The notes: a model not told the origin generated them from the sequence alone. A stretch of 64,000 bases of DNA from Paracoccaceae bacterium (GCA_902543185.1 CACBXB010000001.1:62001-126000), one strand, 5' to 3'. Counted from the first letter of the stretch, positions 37,461 to 47,493 are shown. Numbers and translations: made by a program.

Positions 37461-38071
37461 AAGATGATATTCTAATAGATGTTTCACGTGAAACAATAGT
37501 ACTCTTACAGCGGCTTGGGTTACTTGTTGAAAAGTGGAATAAGAGTATAAATCTAATCTCTAAAAAAACTGTACCTGAAATATGGAATCGTCATATTTTA
37601 GACTCAGCCCAGATTTTTTATGCTAACAACAAAAGTTTTAAAAAATGGTTGGATATGGGATCTGGGGCAGGATTTCCTGGACTGGTCGTGGCAATTCTTG
37701 CTCAGGACAAAAATATTGGTTGTGAGACAGTCTTGGTTGAAAGCGATAAAAGAAAATGTGTTTTTCTCAGCACTGTAAAAAGAGAATTAAATTTAAATTT
37801 ATCTATTATAAACAATAGGATAGAGAGGTGTGATAGGCAGCAGGCTGATGTAATATCAGCTAGGGCTCTAGCTGATTTACCCAGTCTTCTTGATTTATCA
37901 TGTAACCATTTGAGTGATAATACCACTCTTATATTTTCAAAGGGAAAGTCTTGGAGAGAAGAATTGGTTGCTGCAGAGAAAACCTGGAACTTTAGTTGGG
38001 AAGCAGTTACCAGTATAACTGATGAAAAGTCAGTGGTTTTGAAAATAGGAGAGCTTTCGCGTGCCAGCTAA
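37457..38071 (+). CDS. rsmG: 16S rRNA (guanine527-N7)-methyltransferase RsmG
   Basis: A 204-aa SAM-dependent methyltransferase modifying G527 of 16S rRNA. The SAM-binding motif [12 protein letters not shown] is at about residues 61-72 and the N-terminal [19 protein letters not shown] segment is typical. Codons 8-13 (DVSRET) are written in the second parS sequence. Start and stop overlap mnmG (4 bases) and parA (11 bases). Confidence 0.95.
   Translation: MKDDILIDVSRETIVLLQRLGLLVEKWNKSINLISKKTVPEIWNRHILDSAQIFYANNKSFKKWLDMGSGAGFPGLVVAILAQDKNIGCETVLVESDKRKCVFLSTVKRELNLNLSIINNRIERCDRQQADVISARALADLPSLLDLSCNHLSDNTTLIFSKGKSWREELVAAEKTWNFSWEAVTSITDEKSVVLKIGELSRAS
37480..37495. other. parS: parS site 2 inside the rsmG coding sequence
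   Basis: A second perfect copy of the 16-bp palindrome TGTTTCACGTGAAACA, 1.9 kb from the first, within rsmG codons 8-13. Its full identity to parS site 1, despite coding constraint in a different gene, supports function as a ParB-binding site. Confidence 0.93.
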
Positions 38072-38855
38072 TAAGTCCAAAACTGCAAAAATAATTTCAG
38101 TGACAAATCAAAAAGGCGGGGTTGGTAAAACAACTACAACGATTAACTTAGCAGCGGCATTGTCAGAATTAGAAAAGAAAGTTCTAATAATAGACTTAGA
38201 TCCCCAAGGAAATGCATCCACTGGTTTGGGTGTAGAGGTAGAGGATCGAGAATTATCGACATATGAATTTTTGGTTGAGGGTGTTCCACTAGAAAAGGTC
38301 GCAATGGAAACAGAAATATCAGGTTTGAGCATTGTTCCTGCAACGATAGATTTGAGCTCTGCAGACATAGACTTGATATCAAATGAAAAAAGAAGCCATC
38401 TATTGTACGAGGCACTACGAAAAAAGCAAGAAAACAAACAAAAATATGACTATATTCTGATTGACTGTCCACCTTCTTTAAATATTTTAACGGTTAACGC
38501 AATGGTAGCATCGCACTCTGTTTTAATACCATTGCAGAGTGAGTTTTTTGCGCTCGAGGGCCTCTCACAACTTTTATTAACAGTTAAAGAAGTACGTCAA
38601 AATGCAAATGAGAGCCTTCGAGTTGAAGGGATAATTTTAACAATGTTTGATGGAAGAAATAATTTATCTAAACAGGTAGAGGCTGATGCTAGGAGCAATC
38701 TAAAAGAACTAGTTTTTAAAACGATTATTCCACGAAATGTACGGGTGAGTGAAGCGCCTTCATATTCAATGCCCGTTTTAACTTACGATCCTTCCTCAAA
38801 GGGTTCAAAAGCATATATGGATTTGGCCAAAGAGTTATTAGCAAATAATTCTTGA
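38061..38855 (+). CDS. parA: Chromosome-partitioning ATPase ParA
   Basis: A 264-aa ParA/Soj ATPase. The deviant Walker A KGGVGKTTTT is at about residues 18-27, Walker B is DYILIDCPPS, and DPQGNASTGLG is the family's A' motif. It dimerises on ATP, binds the nucleoid non-specifically and moves ParB-parS complexes. The start is GTG 38061 inside the rsmG end; parB follows 12 bases after its stop. Confidence 0.95.
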   Translation: MPANKSKTAKIISVTNQKGGVGKTTTTINLAAALSELEKKVLIIDLDPQGNASTGLGVEVEDRELSTYEFLVEGVPLEKVAMETEISGLSIVPATIDLSSADIDLISNEKRSHLLYEALRKKQENKQKYDYILIDCPPSLNILTVNAMVASHSVLIPLQSEFFALEGLSQLLLTVKEVRQNANESLRVEGIILTMFDGRNNLSKQVEADARSNLKELVFKTIIPRNVRVSEAPSYSMPVLTYDPSSKGSKAYMDLAKELLANNS

Positions 38856-38867
38856 TAGGAGATTTTG

Positions 38868-39764
38868 ATGGTAGAAAGAAAAGGTAAACCACGAGGCCTT
38901 GGAAGAGGATTGTCGTCTTTAATGGCTGACATTAATAACGATCCCATAAGTAGTAGCATAAACTCAGAAAATCAGACACTCGAGAAGCTCGTACCGGTTG
39001 AAAAAATATATCCAAATCCAAATCAGCCTAGGAAAACGTTTCAAGAAGAAAAACTTATCGAATTGGCTAATTCGATTAAAACAAAAGGAGTAGTACAACC
39101 TCTGATTGTAAGAAAAAAGCAAGGAACCAAAGAAAGCTTTGAAATTGTTGCTGGAGAGCGTCGCTGGCGTGCGGCCCAAAGAGCACAAATTCATGAATTA
39201 CCAGTTATTGTAAGAGAGTTTACTGATACAGAGGTTCTAGAAACAGCCATAATTGAAAATGTACAAAGGGCTGATTTAAACCCTGTAGAAGAAGCGCTTG
39301 GATATAAGAATTTAATGGATAACTTTAATCATACCCAAGAAGGTCTTTCTAAAGAAATTGGGAAAAGCAGGAGCCACATAGCGAATTTGCTAAGACTGCT
39401 CAATCTTCCAGCAGAGGTACAAGATTTTCTAATTTCAGGAAAATTGACAGCCGGACATGCCCGGGCCTTGGTAACATGTGATAACCCTCTGGCGTTAGCA
39501 AAACAGATAATTTCACAAGGCCTTTCAGTTAGAGATGCAGAACTTTTAGCTAAGAAAGCGATTCTAAAAGAAGCAAAAACCAAGAATAAGACAAACGAAA
39601 AACCAGCTGATACAATTATCTTAGAGTCTGATCTGTCTGCAGCATTAAAAATGAAGGTGTCAATTAATCATGAAGAGGGCAAAGAAAAAGGTTTACTTTC
39701 AATAACTTATAAGACTTTGGATGAGCTCGATCGTATTTGTGAAAAACTTTTAAAGAGTACTTAA
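38868..39764 (+). CDS. parB: Chromosome-partitioning protein ParB
   Basis: A 298-aa CTP-dependent DNA clamp. The N-terminal KPRGLGRGLSSLM peptide stimulates ParA; the CTPase/ParB domain has IYPNPNQPRKTF and the GERRWRAAQ motif (GERR box); the helix-turn-helix is visible in LSKEIGKSRSHIANLLRLL; a C-terminal dimer domain follows. It recognises the two parS sites upstream. The ATG at 38868 has AGGAG upstream. Confidence 0.96.
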   Translation: MVERKGKPRGLGRGLSSLMADINNDPISSSINSENQTLEKLVPVEKIYPNPNQPRKTFQEEKLIELANSIKTKGVVQPLIVRKKQGTKESFEIVAGERRWRAAQRAQIHELPVIVREFTDTEVLETAIIENVQRADLNPVEEALGYKNLMDNFNHTQEGLSKEIGKSRSHIANLLRLLNLPAEVQDFLISGKLTAGHARALVTCDNPLALAKQIISQGLSVRDAELLAKKAILKEAKTKNKTNEKPADTIILESDLSAALKMKVSINHEEGKEKGLLSITYKTLDELDRICEKLLKST

Positions 39765-39773
39765 AAATAACCG

Positions 39774-40931
39774 TTAATTTAAAAGTTCTGTAAGAACAGA
39801 GTTTAAAACTTTTCTTCCAGAATTAGTTGTGGCTATGTATCCGTCTTTTTGTTTGATGAGATTTAAGTCCTTCAAAAAATTAAGTTTTGTTTTAGAGAAA
39901 GTAGAACCTGATAAGTCTTTGAACCTTTGATAATTAATTCCCTCCTTCAATCTTAAGCCCATCATGACAAATTCGGCAGCCTGCTGTTGATCTGTTAACT
40001 CAACAGAATTTGACTCTCCTGATCCATCACATTCTACCTTTTTAAGCCAAGCTTCTGGCGACAAGACTGTCTCGGTAGCGTATTTTTTTCCATCAATAGT
40101 AAGACGACCATGAGCACCTGGCCCTATTCCAATGTAGTCTCCATAGCGCCAGTAAATGAGGTTATGTATGCTTTCGTAGCCTTCGTGAGCATAATTAGAT
40201 ACCTCATAAGATACGAGTCCGCGATCTTCACATAAGCTTAAAGTCAGATCATACATATCTGCAGAAGTATCATCATTAGGTAAGCCTTTTAACAACCCCC
40301 GATTGTAACGGTTGCCAAATGCTGTTCCCTGCTCAATAGTTAATTGATATAAAGACATATGGCTTGCCTCTAAGCTCAAGGCTAAGCTTAATTCTTTTTC
40401 CCACTGACTAATATTCTGGTTTTGTCTTGCATAAATTAAATCAAAGCTTACGGCTTTGAAGTTTTGTCGAGCTATTTCAAAAGCAGCTAGTGCTTCTTCA
40501 ACAGTATGAGTTCGGCCTAGGGCTTTTAAGTCTTTTGTATTGAGAGACTGAATTCCCATAGACGCGCGATTAACACCGGCTTCTTTATATGCGTTAAAAT
40601 TTTTAGCATCGACTGAACCTGGGTTTGCTTCTAACGTAACCTCAAAGTTATTTTTTGTTTTCCAATGTTTTTGGATTTCGTTTAATACATCACCAATAAT
40701 TGATGGCTCGATGAGGCTTGGTGTGCCGCCCCCAAAGAAAACAGAATTTAATATTCGGTTGGGCGTTTTTTCTGAGACTCTCTTTATCTCATTCAAATAA
40801 GCCTTAAGCCATTGTTTTTGATTAATATTACTTCTAACATGACTGTTGAAATCGCAGTAAGGACATTTCGCTGTGCAGAAGGGCCAATGGATATAAATCC
40901 CAAACCCACCATTTTCCCAGTCCTCAGTCAA
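39774..40931 (-). CDS. hemW: Radical SAM heme chaperone HemW
   Basis: A 385-aa radical SAM protein of the HemW/HemN-like family. The [4Fe-4S] motif CTAKCPYC (Cys19, Cys23, Cys26) lacks the extra Cys typical of HemN, marking the heme chaperone rather than coproporphyrinogen dehydrogenase. GGGTPSLI and the C-terminal HemN domain (GLRLKEGINYQRF) are present. It overlaps rdgB by 8 bases and is convergent with parB (9-base gap). Confidence 0.9.
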   Translation of the reverse strand: MTEDWENGGFGIYIHWPFCTAKCPYCDFNSHVRSNINQKQWLKAYLNEIKRVSEKTPNRILNSVFFGGGTPSLIEPSIIGDVLNEIQKHWKTKNNFEVTLEANPGSVDAKNFNAYKEAGVNRASMGIQSLNTKDLKALGRTHTVEEALAAFEIARQNFKAVSFDLIYARQNQNISQWEKELSLALSLEASHMSLYQLTIEQGTAFGNRYNRGLLKGLPNDDTSADMYDLTLSLCEDRGLVSYEVSNYAHEGYESIHNLIYWRYGDYIGIGPGAHGRLTIDGKKYATETVLSPEAWLKKVECDGSGESNSVELTDQQQAAEFVMMGLRLKEGINYQRFKDLSGSTFSKTKLNFLKDLNLIKQKDGYIATTNSGRKVLNSVLTELLN

Positions 40932-41532
40932 AACAAGCTCTGGCTAGTTTTTTAAAAGCAACAGATCGATGGCTTATCCTATTTTTTTCTTCGAAACTCA
41001 TTTCCCCACAGGTAATGCTATATCCCTCAGGTTGAAAAATTGGATCATAACCATGACCGTCCAAACCTCGTGGTGGCCAAACAACTTGACCATCCAGGGT
41101 TCCCTCAAACACTTCGTCATGGCCATCTGGCCAAGCTAAAACTAAGGTACATCTAAACTGGGCTTTTCTCGGATAGGGTGCGGATTTTTCCTCTAAAGCT
41201 CGATATGTTTTTTCCATCGCAACGAAAAAATCTCTACCGGCCGGCGTTTCAGCCCAATCAGCAGTATACACTCCTGGTGATCCGTTTAGAGCGTCAATAG
41301 TAATACCACTATCGTCAGCAAGAGCAGGTAGTTTGGTAATTTTTGATGCTGAATGCGCTTTTATGCGCGCATTTCCAATGAAAGTATCCTCTGTTTCCTT
41401 GGGTTCTGGTAGATCAAGTGATTTACTACTTAGAATTTTAACTGACTTATTTGCAAACAGTGCACGTACTTCTTCTAATTTTCCCTCATTATGAGTAGCA
41501 ACCACTAATTTTTCCCCATGAAACTTTCGCAT
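40924..41532 (-). CDS. rdgB: dITP/XTP pyrophosphatase RdgB
   Basis: A 202-aa HAM1/RdgB house-cleaning enzyme that hydrolyses dITP and XTP. VVATHNEGKLEEV (about 10-22) and the LADDSGITIDALNGSPGVYTADWA segment are diagnostic, as is the C-terminal SHRSVAFKKL. The ATG at 41532 overlaps the rph stop by one base (TGATG). Part of the rph-rdgB-hemW operon. Confidence 0.95.
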   Translation of the reverse strand: MRKFHGEKLVVATHNEGKLEEVRALFANKSVKILSSKSLDLPEPKETEDTFIGNARIKAHSASKITKLPALADDSGITIDALNGSPGVYTADWAETPAGRDFFVAMEKTYRALEEKSAPYPRKAQFRCTLVLAWPDGHDEVFEGTLDGQVVWPPRGLDGHGYDPIFQPEGYSITCGEMSFEEKNRISHRSVAFKKLARACFD

Positions 41533-42245
41533 CAATGTCTGGCTGCCCGTTGTATGTCAAAGAGTTCTGAGGTACCCTTTTCTGCCAAATCTATAAGGCT
41601 ATTTAACTGATCTCTAGAATATGTGGCGCTCTCGGCGCTTATTTGGGTTTCTATCATATTACCGTTTTCAAGCATAATAAAGTTTCCATCCACGCCTGCT
41701 TCACTATCTTCAGAGTAATCAAGATCTAAAACAGGTTGTCCTGCATAAATACCACAACTAACAGCTGCAACTGGCGAAACCAAAGGGTCAGTTAGAATTA
41801 AATTAGAGTTCATAAGATTATCTATAGCAAGCCGTAGTGCCACCCAGCCTCCTGTTATTGAAGCACAGCGCGTTCCACCATCTGCTTGTATTACGTCACA
41901 ATCGATTGTTATCTGTCTTTCACCTAAAGCAAGCCTATCAACACCGGCTCGTAAAGATCGTCCGATAAGCCTTTGGATCTCGACTGTTCTACCACCTTGC
42001 TTACCTGAAGCGGCTTCCCTTCGCATTCTGGAACCGGTTGATCTTGGTAACATACCATATTCAGCAGTGACCCACCCCATACCAGATCCTTTGATAAATG
42101 GTGGTACTCTGTCTTCTACTGTCGCGGTACATATAACATGAGTATCGCCCATTTTAATTATGCAGCTTCCCTCAGCATGCATAGTTATGTTTGTTTCTAT
42201 TGAAACGTTTCTCATTTCGTCAAGTTTTCGACCAGATGGGCGCAT
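41532..42245 (-). CDS. rph: Ribonuclease PH
   Basis: A 237-aa phosphorolytic 3'-5' exoribonuclease that trims tRNA 3' ends. It begins [17 protein letters not shown] and has [14 protein letters not shown], the active-site [14 protein letters not shown] and a [10 protein letters not shown] segment with the metal-binding acidic residues. The ATG at 42245 has AAAGGA six bases upstream. Divergent from hrcA. Confidence 0.95.
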   Translation of the reverse strand: MRPSGRKLDEMRNVSIETNITMHAEGSCIIKMGDTHVICTATVEDRVPPFIKGSGMGWVTAEYGMLPRSTGSRMRREAASGKQGGRTVEIQRLIGRSLRAGVDRLALGERQITIDCDVIQADGGTRCASITGGWVALRLAIDNLMNSNLILTDPLVSPVAAVSCGIYAGQPVLDLDYSEDSEAGVDGNFIMLENGNMIETQISAESATYSRDQLNSLIDLAEKGTSELFDIQRAARH

Positions 42246-42357
42246 TTTAAATCCTTTCAACTTTAAATTGGAAATACATCTCGATTAAGTGAATTTGCAA
42301 CCCTGTTTGAAGTTTTTCATTAGGCTAATTGAAATATATAAGCTAAAACACGTCCCG

Positions 42358-43428
42358 ATGATTGAAAAAAAAGAAATTCTTGAGGAAATGAACAACCGCT
42401 CGCGCGAAGTATTTCGTAGAGTGGTAGAAGGCTATTTGGCAGATGGTGAGCCTGTTGGATCAAGAACCCTTTCGCGTGAATTCAGTGAAGATATTTCAGC
42501 CGCAACAATTAGAATTGTTATGCAAGATCTAGAGTTTTTAGGACTACTAGGAAGCCCACACACAAGTGCCGGAAGAATACCAACCCAGCAAGGTTTAAGA
42601 ATGTTTGTGGATGGTATTTTGGAGGTATCAGAGGTTGACAAAAATGATAGAAAAAAAATTGATAAGATAGTTTCAGATGAAACCAATCAGGTCGACGAAA
42701 TTCTAGATGACATTTCCACAACATTATCGGGTGTGACACAAGGAGCTTCTCTGGTCTTAACACCGAAACGCGAAGCTCCAATTAAGCATGTGGAGTTTTT
42801 ACCTTTATCAATAAGCCAAGCCCTGGTTGTCTTAGTTTATGCTGATGGTCATGTTGAAAATCGACTATTTAAGCCCCCACCGGGTCAAACGCCAAGCTCT
42901 ATGAAAGAGGCGGCAAATTTTTTAAATGCTCTTATGGAGGGGAACACATTAAGCGAAGCTAAAAAATTAATCAAAAATGAAATTGATTACCGACGGCAAG
43001 AACTCGATACTTTGGCTCGCGACTTGGTGCAGAGCGGTCTAGCACTTTGGGAAGATACTGAAGAACGGCACGAACGATTAATTGTAAAAGGAAGAGCAAA
43101 TCTTCTAAATGAATCTTCACAACAAGAAGACTTAGAAAGAATAAAAAATCTATTTGACGATTTGGAACGAAAACGCGATATAGCAGACTTCTTAGAGCTT
43201 ACTGAAAAAGGCGAAGGGGTAAGAATTTTTATAGGATCGGAAAACAAACTTTTTTCTTTGACGGGTTCATCTTTGGTTGTCTCCCCTTATATGAACTCAG
43301 ATCGTAAGATTATTGGTGCTGTAGGAGTAATAGGTCCTACAAGATTAAACTATGGGCGAATAGTTCCGGTGGTGGATTATACCGCGCAACTGGTTGGAAA
43401 AATGATTTCTGACCGAAATAAGAGGTGA
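42358..43428 (+). CDS. hrcA: Heat-inducible transcriptional repressor HrcA
   Basis: About 356 aa. An N-terminal winged helix includes GEPVGSRTLSREF and the recognition segment SAATIRIVMQDLEFLGLL; the GAF-like HrcA domain carries GRIPTQQGLR, and the C-terminus has GAVGVIGPTRLNYGR. HrcA represses groE/grpE genes at CIRCE sites in many bacteria. No CIRCE repeat is seen upstream of this hrcA. The start is uncertain: ATG 42358 is chosen, ATG 42388 has a ribosome-binding site too close, and the frame is open back to 42289. grpE follows 3 bases after the stop. Confidence 0.9.
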   Translation: MIEKKEILEEMNNRSREVFRRVVEGYLADGEPVGSRTLSREFSEDISAATIRIVMQDLEFLGLLGSPHTSAGRIPTQQGLRMFVDGILEVSEVDKNDRKKIDKIVSDETNQVDEILDDISTTLSGVTQGASLVLTPKREAPIKHVEFLPLSISQALVVLVYADGHVENRLFKPPPGQTPSSMKEAANFLNALMEGNTLSEAKKLIKNEIDYRRQELDTLARDLVQSGLALWEDTEERHERLIVKGRANLLNESSQQEDLERIKNLFDDLERKRDIADFLELTEKGEGVRIFIGSENKLFSLTGSSLVVSPYMNSDRKIIGAVGVIGPTRLNYGRIVPVVDYTAQLVGKMISDRNKR

Positions 43429-43431
43429 TGA

Positions 43432-43992
43432 ATGGCTGAGCAAAAAAAAGAAGAATTCGTGGATGAAGTAGAAGAATCTGAATTAGATAAAGATGAATTA
43501 ATAGATATTGATGCAGAGGCAGCTGAGCTAGAAAAACTAGATGAAGTTACAGCAGAGCGAGATGAATATCGTGAGAGGTTTATGAGAGCGCTTGCCGATG
43601 CAGAAAATGCCCGAAAAAGGGCAGATAAAGATCGAAAAGAGGCAGAGAACTACGGTGGATCTAAATTGGCGAGGGATCTTTTGCCGATATATGATAATAT
43701 GAAAAGAGCTGTTGATTCTATTACTGCTGATCAAAAAGAAATCGTTGGTTCCGTGATTGAAGGCGTTGAGCTTACGATGAGAGAATTATTGAATGTTTTT
43801 TCAAAACACGGGATAAAACCCATATCTCCAGAAATTGGTGATAAATTCGATCCGCAGCTACACGAGGCCATGTTTGAGGCCCCTGTTCCGGGCACAAAAG
43901 CCGGTGATATTATCGAAGTTTCTTCTGAAGGTTTTATGTTACATGATCGCCTGTTGCGCCCCGCACATGTAGGAGTGTCATCGAACAACTAA
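43432..43992 (+). CDS. grpE: Nucleotide exchange factor GrpE
   Basis: A 186-aa DnaK cochaperone. A very acidic N-terminal tail (residues 1-45) leads into a long helix (about 35-90, coiled-coil dimer) and a C-terminal beta domain with FDPQLHEAMFEAPVPG, the family signature. It exchanges ADP for ATP on DnaK. Coupled with hrcA. dnaK and dnaJ are not in the window. Convergent with mutS (4-base gap). Confidence 0.95.
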   Translation: MAEQKKEEFVDEVEESELDKDELIDIDAEAAELEKLDEVTAERDEYRERFMRALADAENARKRADKDRKEAENYGGSKLARDLLPIYDNMKRAVDSITADQKEIVGSVIEGVELTMRELLNVFSKHGIKPISPEIGDKFDPQLHEAMFEAPVPGTKAGDIIEVSSEGFMLHDRLLRPAHVGVSSNN

Positions 43993-43996
43993 CATT

Positions 43997-46618
43997 TTAA
44001 TGTTTTAGGGTTTCTTTTAACTTGTAGAGAAACTCCAAGGCGTCCCTGGGTGATGTGCTGTCTAAATTAATGTTTTTTATTTCTTCGTGAAGTGGGTCTA
44101 CTTTTTTATCTGTAGGGTCATGGGAGTTTTGGTCGTTAGAAAATAAAGGAAGATCACTAACTAGTCCCTTTAAGTTTGATTGGCCCTGGTAGTGCCCCTT
44201 TTCAAGTTTTTCTAATATAAGTTTTGATCTTTTTATTACATTTTCCGGCAATCCAGCGAGCTTGGCGACTTGAACGCCGTAGGACCGATCAGCAGCGCCT
44301 CTTCTAACTTCATGTAAAAACACAACCTCACCTTCCCATTCTTTGACTTCGACAGTAGAGTTTTCTAGTCGATCCATTTCAGCCGATAAATGCGTTAATT
44401 CATGGTAATGTGTGGCAAATAGTGCTCGTGCCTTATTTACATTATGCAAATGTTCTAAAGTAGCCCAAGCGATGGATAGGCCGTCATACGTTGCTGTTCC
44501 TCTGCCAATTTCGTCCAGTATTACAAAAGAGTTTTCATCAGCCTGGTTAAGGATAGATGCGGTTTCCACCATTTCGACCATAAAGGTAGATCGACCCCTG
44601 GCTAAGTCGTCTGACGCACCAACACGGCTAAAAAGCTGCGATACAATACCTATTTTGGCTGAAGTGGCAGGAACGAAACAACCAATTTGAGCCAATAAAA
44701 CGATGATAGCATTTTGTCTCAGAAAAGTTGATTTTCCAGACATATTTGGCCCAGTAAGCAGGCAGATTTTTCCATCGCTTAAGACACATTCATTTGAGAT
44801 AAATGCCTTACCCTCTTTCTTCAAAGCGTCTTCAACTACAGGATGGCGTCCACCAGAAATCTCAAAACTTTGTGACAAATCAACGGCGGGCTTAACCCAA
44901 GACTGATTTTTAGCTAATACAGAAAAGGCAACAGCGAGGTCTATTTCTGATAAATAACTGGCAACATCGGCGATACATTGGCCAAACTTTAATATTCTAT
45001 CGCATAAATCTTTGAAGGTTTGCTTTTCTATCTCCAAAGAATGACTAGCTGCGTTTAAAATCTTAGTTTCAACCTCAGAAAGCTCAACAGTTGAAAAACG
45101 AACTTGATTTGCTGTTGTTTGTCTATGGATAAAGGTATCAGATAAAGGGGGCGATAACATGCGCTCGGCATGAGTGGCTGGTGTTTCGATAAAATATCCG
45201 AGAACATTGTTATGTTTTATTTTAAGAGACTGAATGCCAGCGGTTTTCATATAGCCCATTTGCATCTCAGCAATGATCTTTTTCCCTTCATTTTTTAGTC
45301 TTCTGGCTTCATCTAATTTGGGATCAAAACCCTCTCTAATAAATCCGCCATCTCTTGCCAATATAGGTGGCTCATCCACAAGGGCTTCAGAAAGTAAATC
45401 TAAAAATTTATCTTGTTCTGGAAAAATAGCCAACTTCTCTTCTATGAGTTTTGGCAAAGCGAAACGTGAAAGCATCTTTGATATAATGGAGGATTGAAGC
45501 AATCCATTTCGAATAGAAACCAAGTCTCTTGGGCCAGCCCTGTCCAATGAAATTCTGGATAATGCCCTATCTAAATCAGGAACTTTTCTGAGCTCTGACC
45601 GAAGGCTAGACGATAAGTCTGCATCAGCTATCATAAAATCTAGACCGTTTAATCTTTTTTCTATTTCATCTAGATTAGTAGAAGGGGCGGACACTCTCTT
45701 TTCTAATAATCTTGCCCCACCTGATGTTAAAGTATGATCAATTACTGAAAGAAGTGAACCAGATTTATTTCCAGAAGAAAGCCCCCTTGTTAGCTCTAAG
45801 TTTTTTCTAGTTGCTGTATCTATAGTCATAAAGGATGCGTTTAGTTCGCGCCTTGGTCTTGATAATAATGGGAGCTTGCCCTTTTGTGTTATTTGTAAAT
45901 ATTCTATGATGGCTCCCATAGATGATAGTTCGGCCCTATTAAAGTTTCCCAAGCCATCGACGGTCTCAACGTTAAAGATTTTTTTTAAACGTTCTCGTGC
46001 GGAGCTGCTGTCAAAAGCAGAATTTCCAAGCTCTGTGACACTGATACCAAACTCCTCTGCTAGATCCCGATGCGCTTTTGCTAAATCTTCAGAAAGCAGA
46101 ATTTCACTAGGAGAAAGCCTGGTTAATTCCGAGGCTAATCTTTCTGGCTTTATGCTGGAAATGTAAAAAGAACCAGTTGAAATATCGATCCAAGAAACTG
46201 ATGCCTCTCCATGTACTAAAGAATAAGCAGCAAGGTAGTTACTTTTCTTAGCGTCTAACAAGTTATCTTCTGTTAAGGTTCCAGGAGTGACTAGCCTTAC
46301 AACCTCTCTTCTAACTACAGCTTTGTAACCTCTTTTTTTCGCTTCTTCTGGGCTTTCCATTTGTTCACAAATTGCAACGCGAAAACCTTTGTTTATTAAT
46401 GTGTAAATATAGTTTTCTGCAGAATGATGAGGGACCCCACACATTGGTATATCTTCTCCACTATGCTTTCCTCGTTTTGTTAAAGCGATATTTAAAGCAC
46501 TTGCTGCAACTTTAGCATCTTCAAAAAATAACTCATAGAAATCGCCCATTCTGTAGAATAATAAAGCCTCAGAATAGTCAGATTTAATTTCCATGTATTG
46601 CGACATCATTGGTGTCAC
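43997..46618 (-). CDS. mutS: DNA mismatch repair protein MutS
   Basis: An 873-aa MutS1. The N-terminal mismatch-binding domain has the Phe-x-Glu region in MGDFYELFFEDA (about residues 24-35), and the ATPase carries Walker A TGPNMSGKSTFLRQ, Walker B FVILDEIGRGTATYDG and the ATHYHEL switch. The start is GTG 46618, supported by GGAGG six bases upstream; ATGs 9 and 12 bases later lack such a site. mutL is not nearby. Confidence 0.96.
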   Translation of the reverse strand: MTPMMSQYMEIKSDYSEALLFYRMGDFYELFFEDAKVAASALNIALTKRGKHSGEDIPMCGVPHHSAENYIYTLINKGFRVAICEQMESPEEAKKRGYKAVVRREVVRLVTPGTLTEDNLLDAKKSNYLAAYSLVHGEASVSWIDISTGSFYISSIKPERLASELTRLSPSEILLSEDLAKAHRDLAEEFGISVTELGNSAFDSSSARERLKKIFNVETVDGLGNFNRAELSSMGAIIEYLQITQKGKLPLLSRPRRELNASFMTIDTATRKNLELTRGLSSGNKSGSLLSVIDHTLTSGGARLLEKRVSAPSTNLDEIEKRLNGLDFMIADADLSSSLRSELRKVPDLDRALSRISLDRAGPRDLVSIRNGLLQSSIISKMLSRFALPKLIEEKLAIFPEQDKFLDLLSEALVDEPPILARDGGFIREGFDPKLDEARRLKNEGKKIIAEMQMGYMKTAGIQSLKIKHNNVLGYFIETPATHAERMLSPPLSDTFIHRQTTANQVRFSTVELSEVETKILNAASHSLEIEKQTFKDLCDRILKFGQCIADVASYLSEIDLAVAFSVLAKNQSWVKPAVDLSQSFEISGGRHPVVEDALKKEGKAFISNECVLSDGKICLLTGPNMSGKSTFLRQNAIIVLLAQIGCFVPATSAKIGIVSQLFSRVGASDDLARGRSTFMVEMVETASILNQADENSFVILDEIGRGTATYDGLSIAWATLEHLHNVNKARALFATHYHELTHLSAEMDRLENSTVEVKEWEGEVVFLHEVRRGAADRSYGVQVAKLAGLPENVIKRSKLILEKLEKGHYQGQSNLKGLVSDLPLFSNDQNSHDPTDKKVDPLHEEIKNINLDSTSPRDALEFLYKLKETLKH

Positions 46619-46698
46619 GATGGTCCTCCCAAGCTTTAAAATAGTCTAACACTTGTTTCGCTGGGTAAAAGCTGAAAAACTTCGACCATTAATGTTTG

Positions 46699-47355
46699 TC
46701 AATTCAAGAATGCATCTTTGCCCCAAACCTCTTTGAGGCGCTCATCTCTCCCGCAGGCGGAACGGTATCTTTTGTAAGCATTTTTCTGTTTGATTGGGCC
46801 AAATCTAGTCAACACTAGGTTCTCGCCCTTGTAATAGTCTTGATGATATTTCTCGGCAGTAAAAAATTTGTTAACTTCCAAAATGGGAGTAACAATCTTT
46901 TCACCCAGAACTTTTTCTGCCTCTAGGATGGCATTTTTTGCAATTAAAATTTGATTTGGTTTGGCAAAGATAGCTGACTTATAGCTATGACCCCGATCAC
47001 AGAACTGTCCACCAGCATCAGTAGGGTCTATAGAACGAAAAAATTTATATAAAATATTTTTTGTTGTAATTATTTTGGGATCAAAGTGAATAATGACGGC
47101 TTCATAGTGTCCTGTGCCACCTTTTACGACCTGTTTATAGGTTGGGTTTTCTACAAACCCACCAGTGTAACCAGAAATGACCTCACTGACCCCGTTCACT
47201 TTTTCAAAATCAGCTTCCACACACCAAAAACATCCACCAGCCAAGATTATAGAGTCTTTTGATTGTGCGTGTAGATTAAGGTTGCCTAAAAAAGGACATA
47301 CTTGTGTTGTTAATGTTAAAAATAAAATAAAGACAGTTTTTAATATTTTGCGCAT
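46699..47355 (-). CDS. msrA: Peptide-methionine (S)-S-oxide reductase MsrA, exported
   Basis: A 218-aa MsrA that reduces methionine S-sulfoxide. The catalytic Cys42 is in AGGCFWCVEADF, followed by SGYTGG and GHYEAV. Residues 1-30 form a Sec signal (basic MRK, then a hydrophobic ILFLTLTTQVCPFLG run, cleavage near LHAQS), so the enzyme acts outside the cytoplasm, repairing envelope proteins. Most MsrA are cytoplasmic, so the leader is notable. Resolving cysteines of the C-terminus are visible as SACGRDER. Confidence 0.92.
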   Translation of the reverse strand: MRKILKTVFILFLTLTTQVCPFLGNLNLHAQSKDSIILAGGCFWCVEADFEKVNGVSEVISGYTGGFVENPTYKQVVKGGTGHYEAVIIHFDPKIITTKNILYKFFRSIDPTDAGGQFCDRGHSYKSAIFAKPNQILIAKNAILEAEKVLGEKIVTPILEVNKFFTAEKYHQDYYKGENLVLTRFGPIKQKNAYKRYRSACGRDERLKEVWGKDAFLN

Positions 47356-47493
47356 GAAACTTTCCTGTGATCGTTAAATATAGGCATAGGGTAAAAAAAG
47401 CTTTTGCCAACCTAGAAATTTTGAAAGACCAATGAGAAATAATTCTTGGCATAAATTAACTTACCTAATAGCAATATCGAGAAAGGGGTAAAA

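Noticed and set aside
42246-42357. CIRCE operator upstream of hrcA
   Set aside because: No TTAGCACTC-N9-GAGTGCTAA-like inverted repeat is visible between rph and hrcA.
44412-46166. Several plus-strand reading frames opposite mutS
   Set aside because: All are antisense to a complete, well conserved mutS and have no protein family features.
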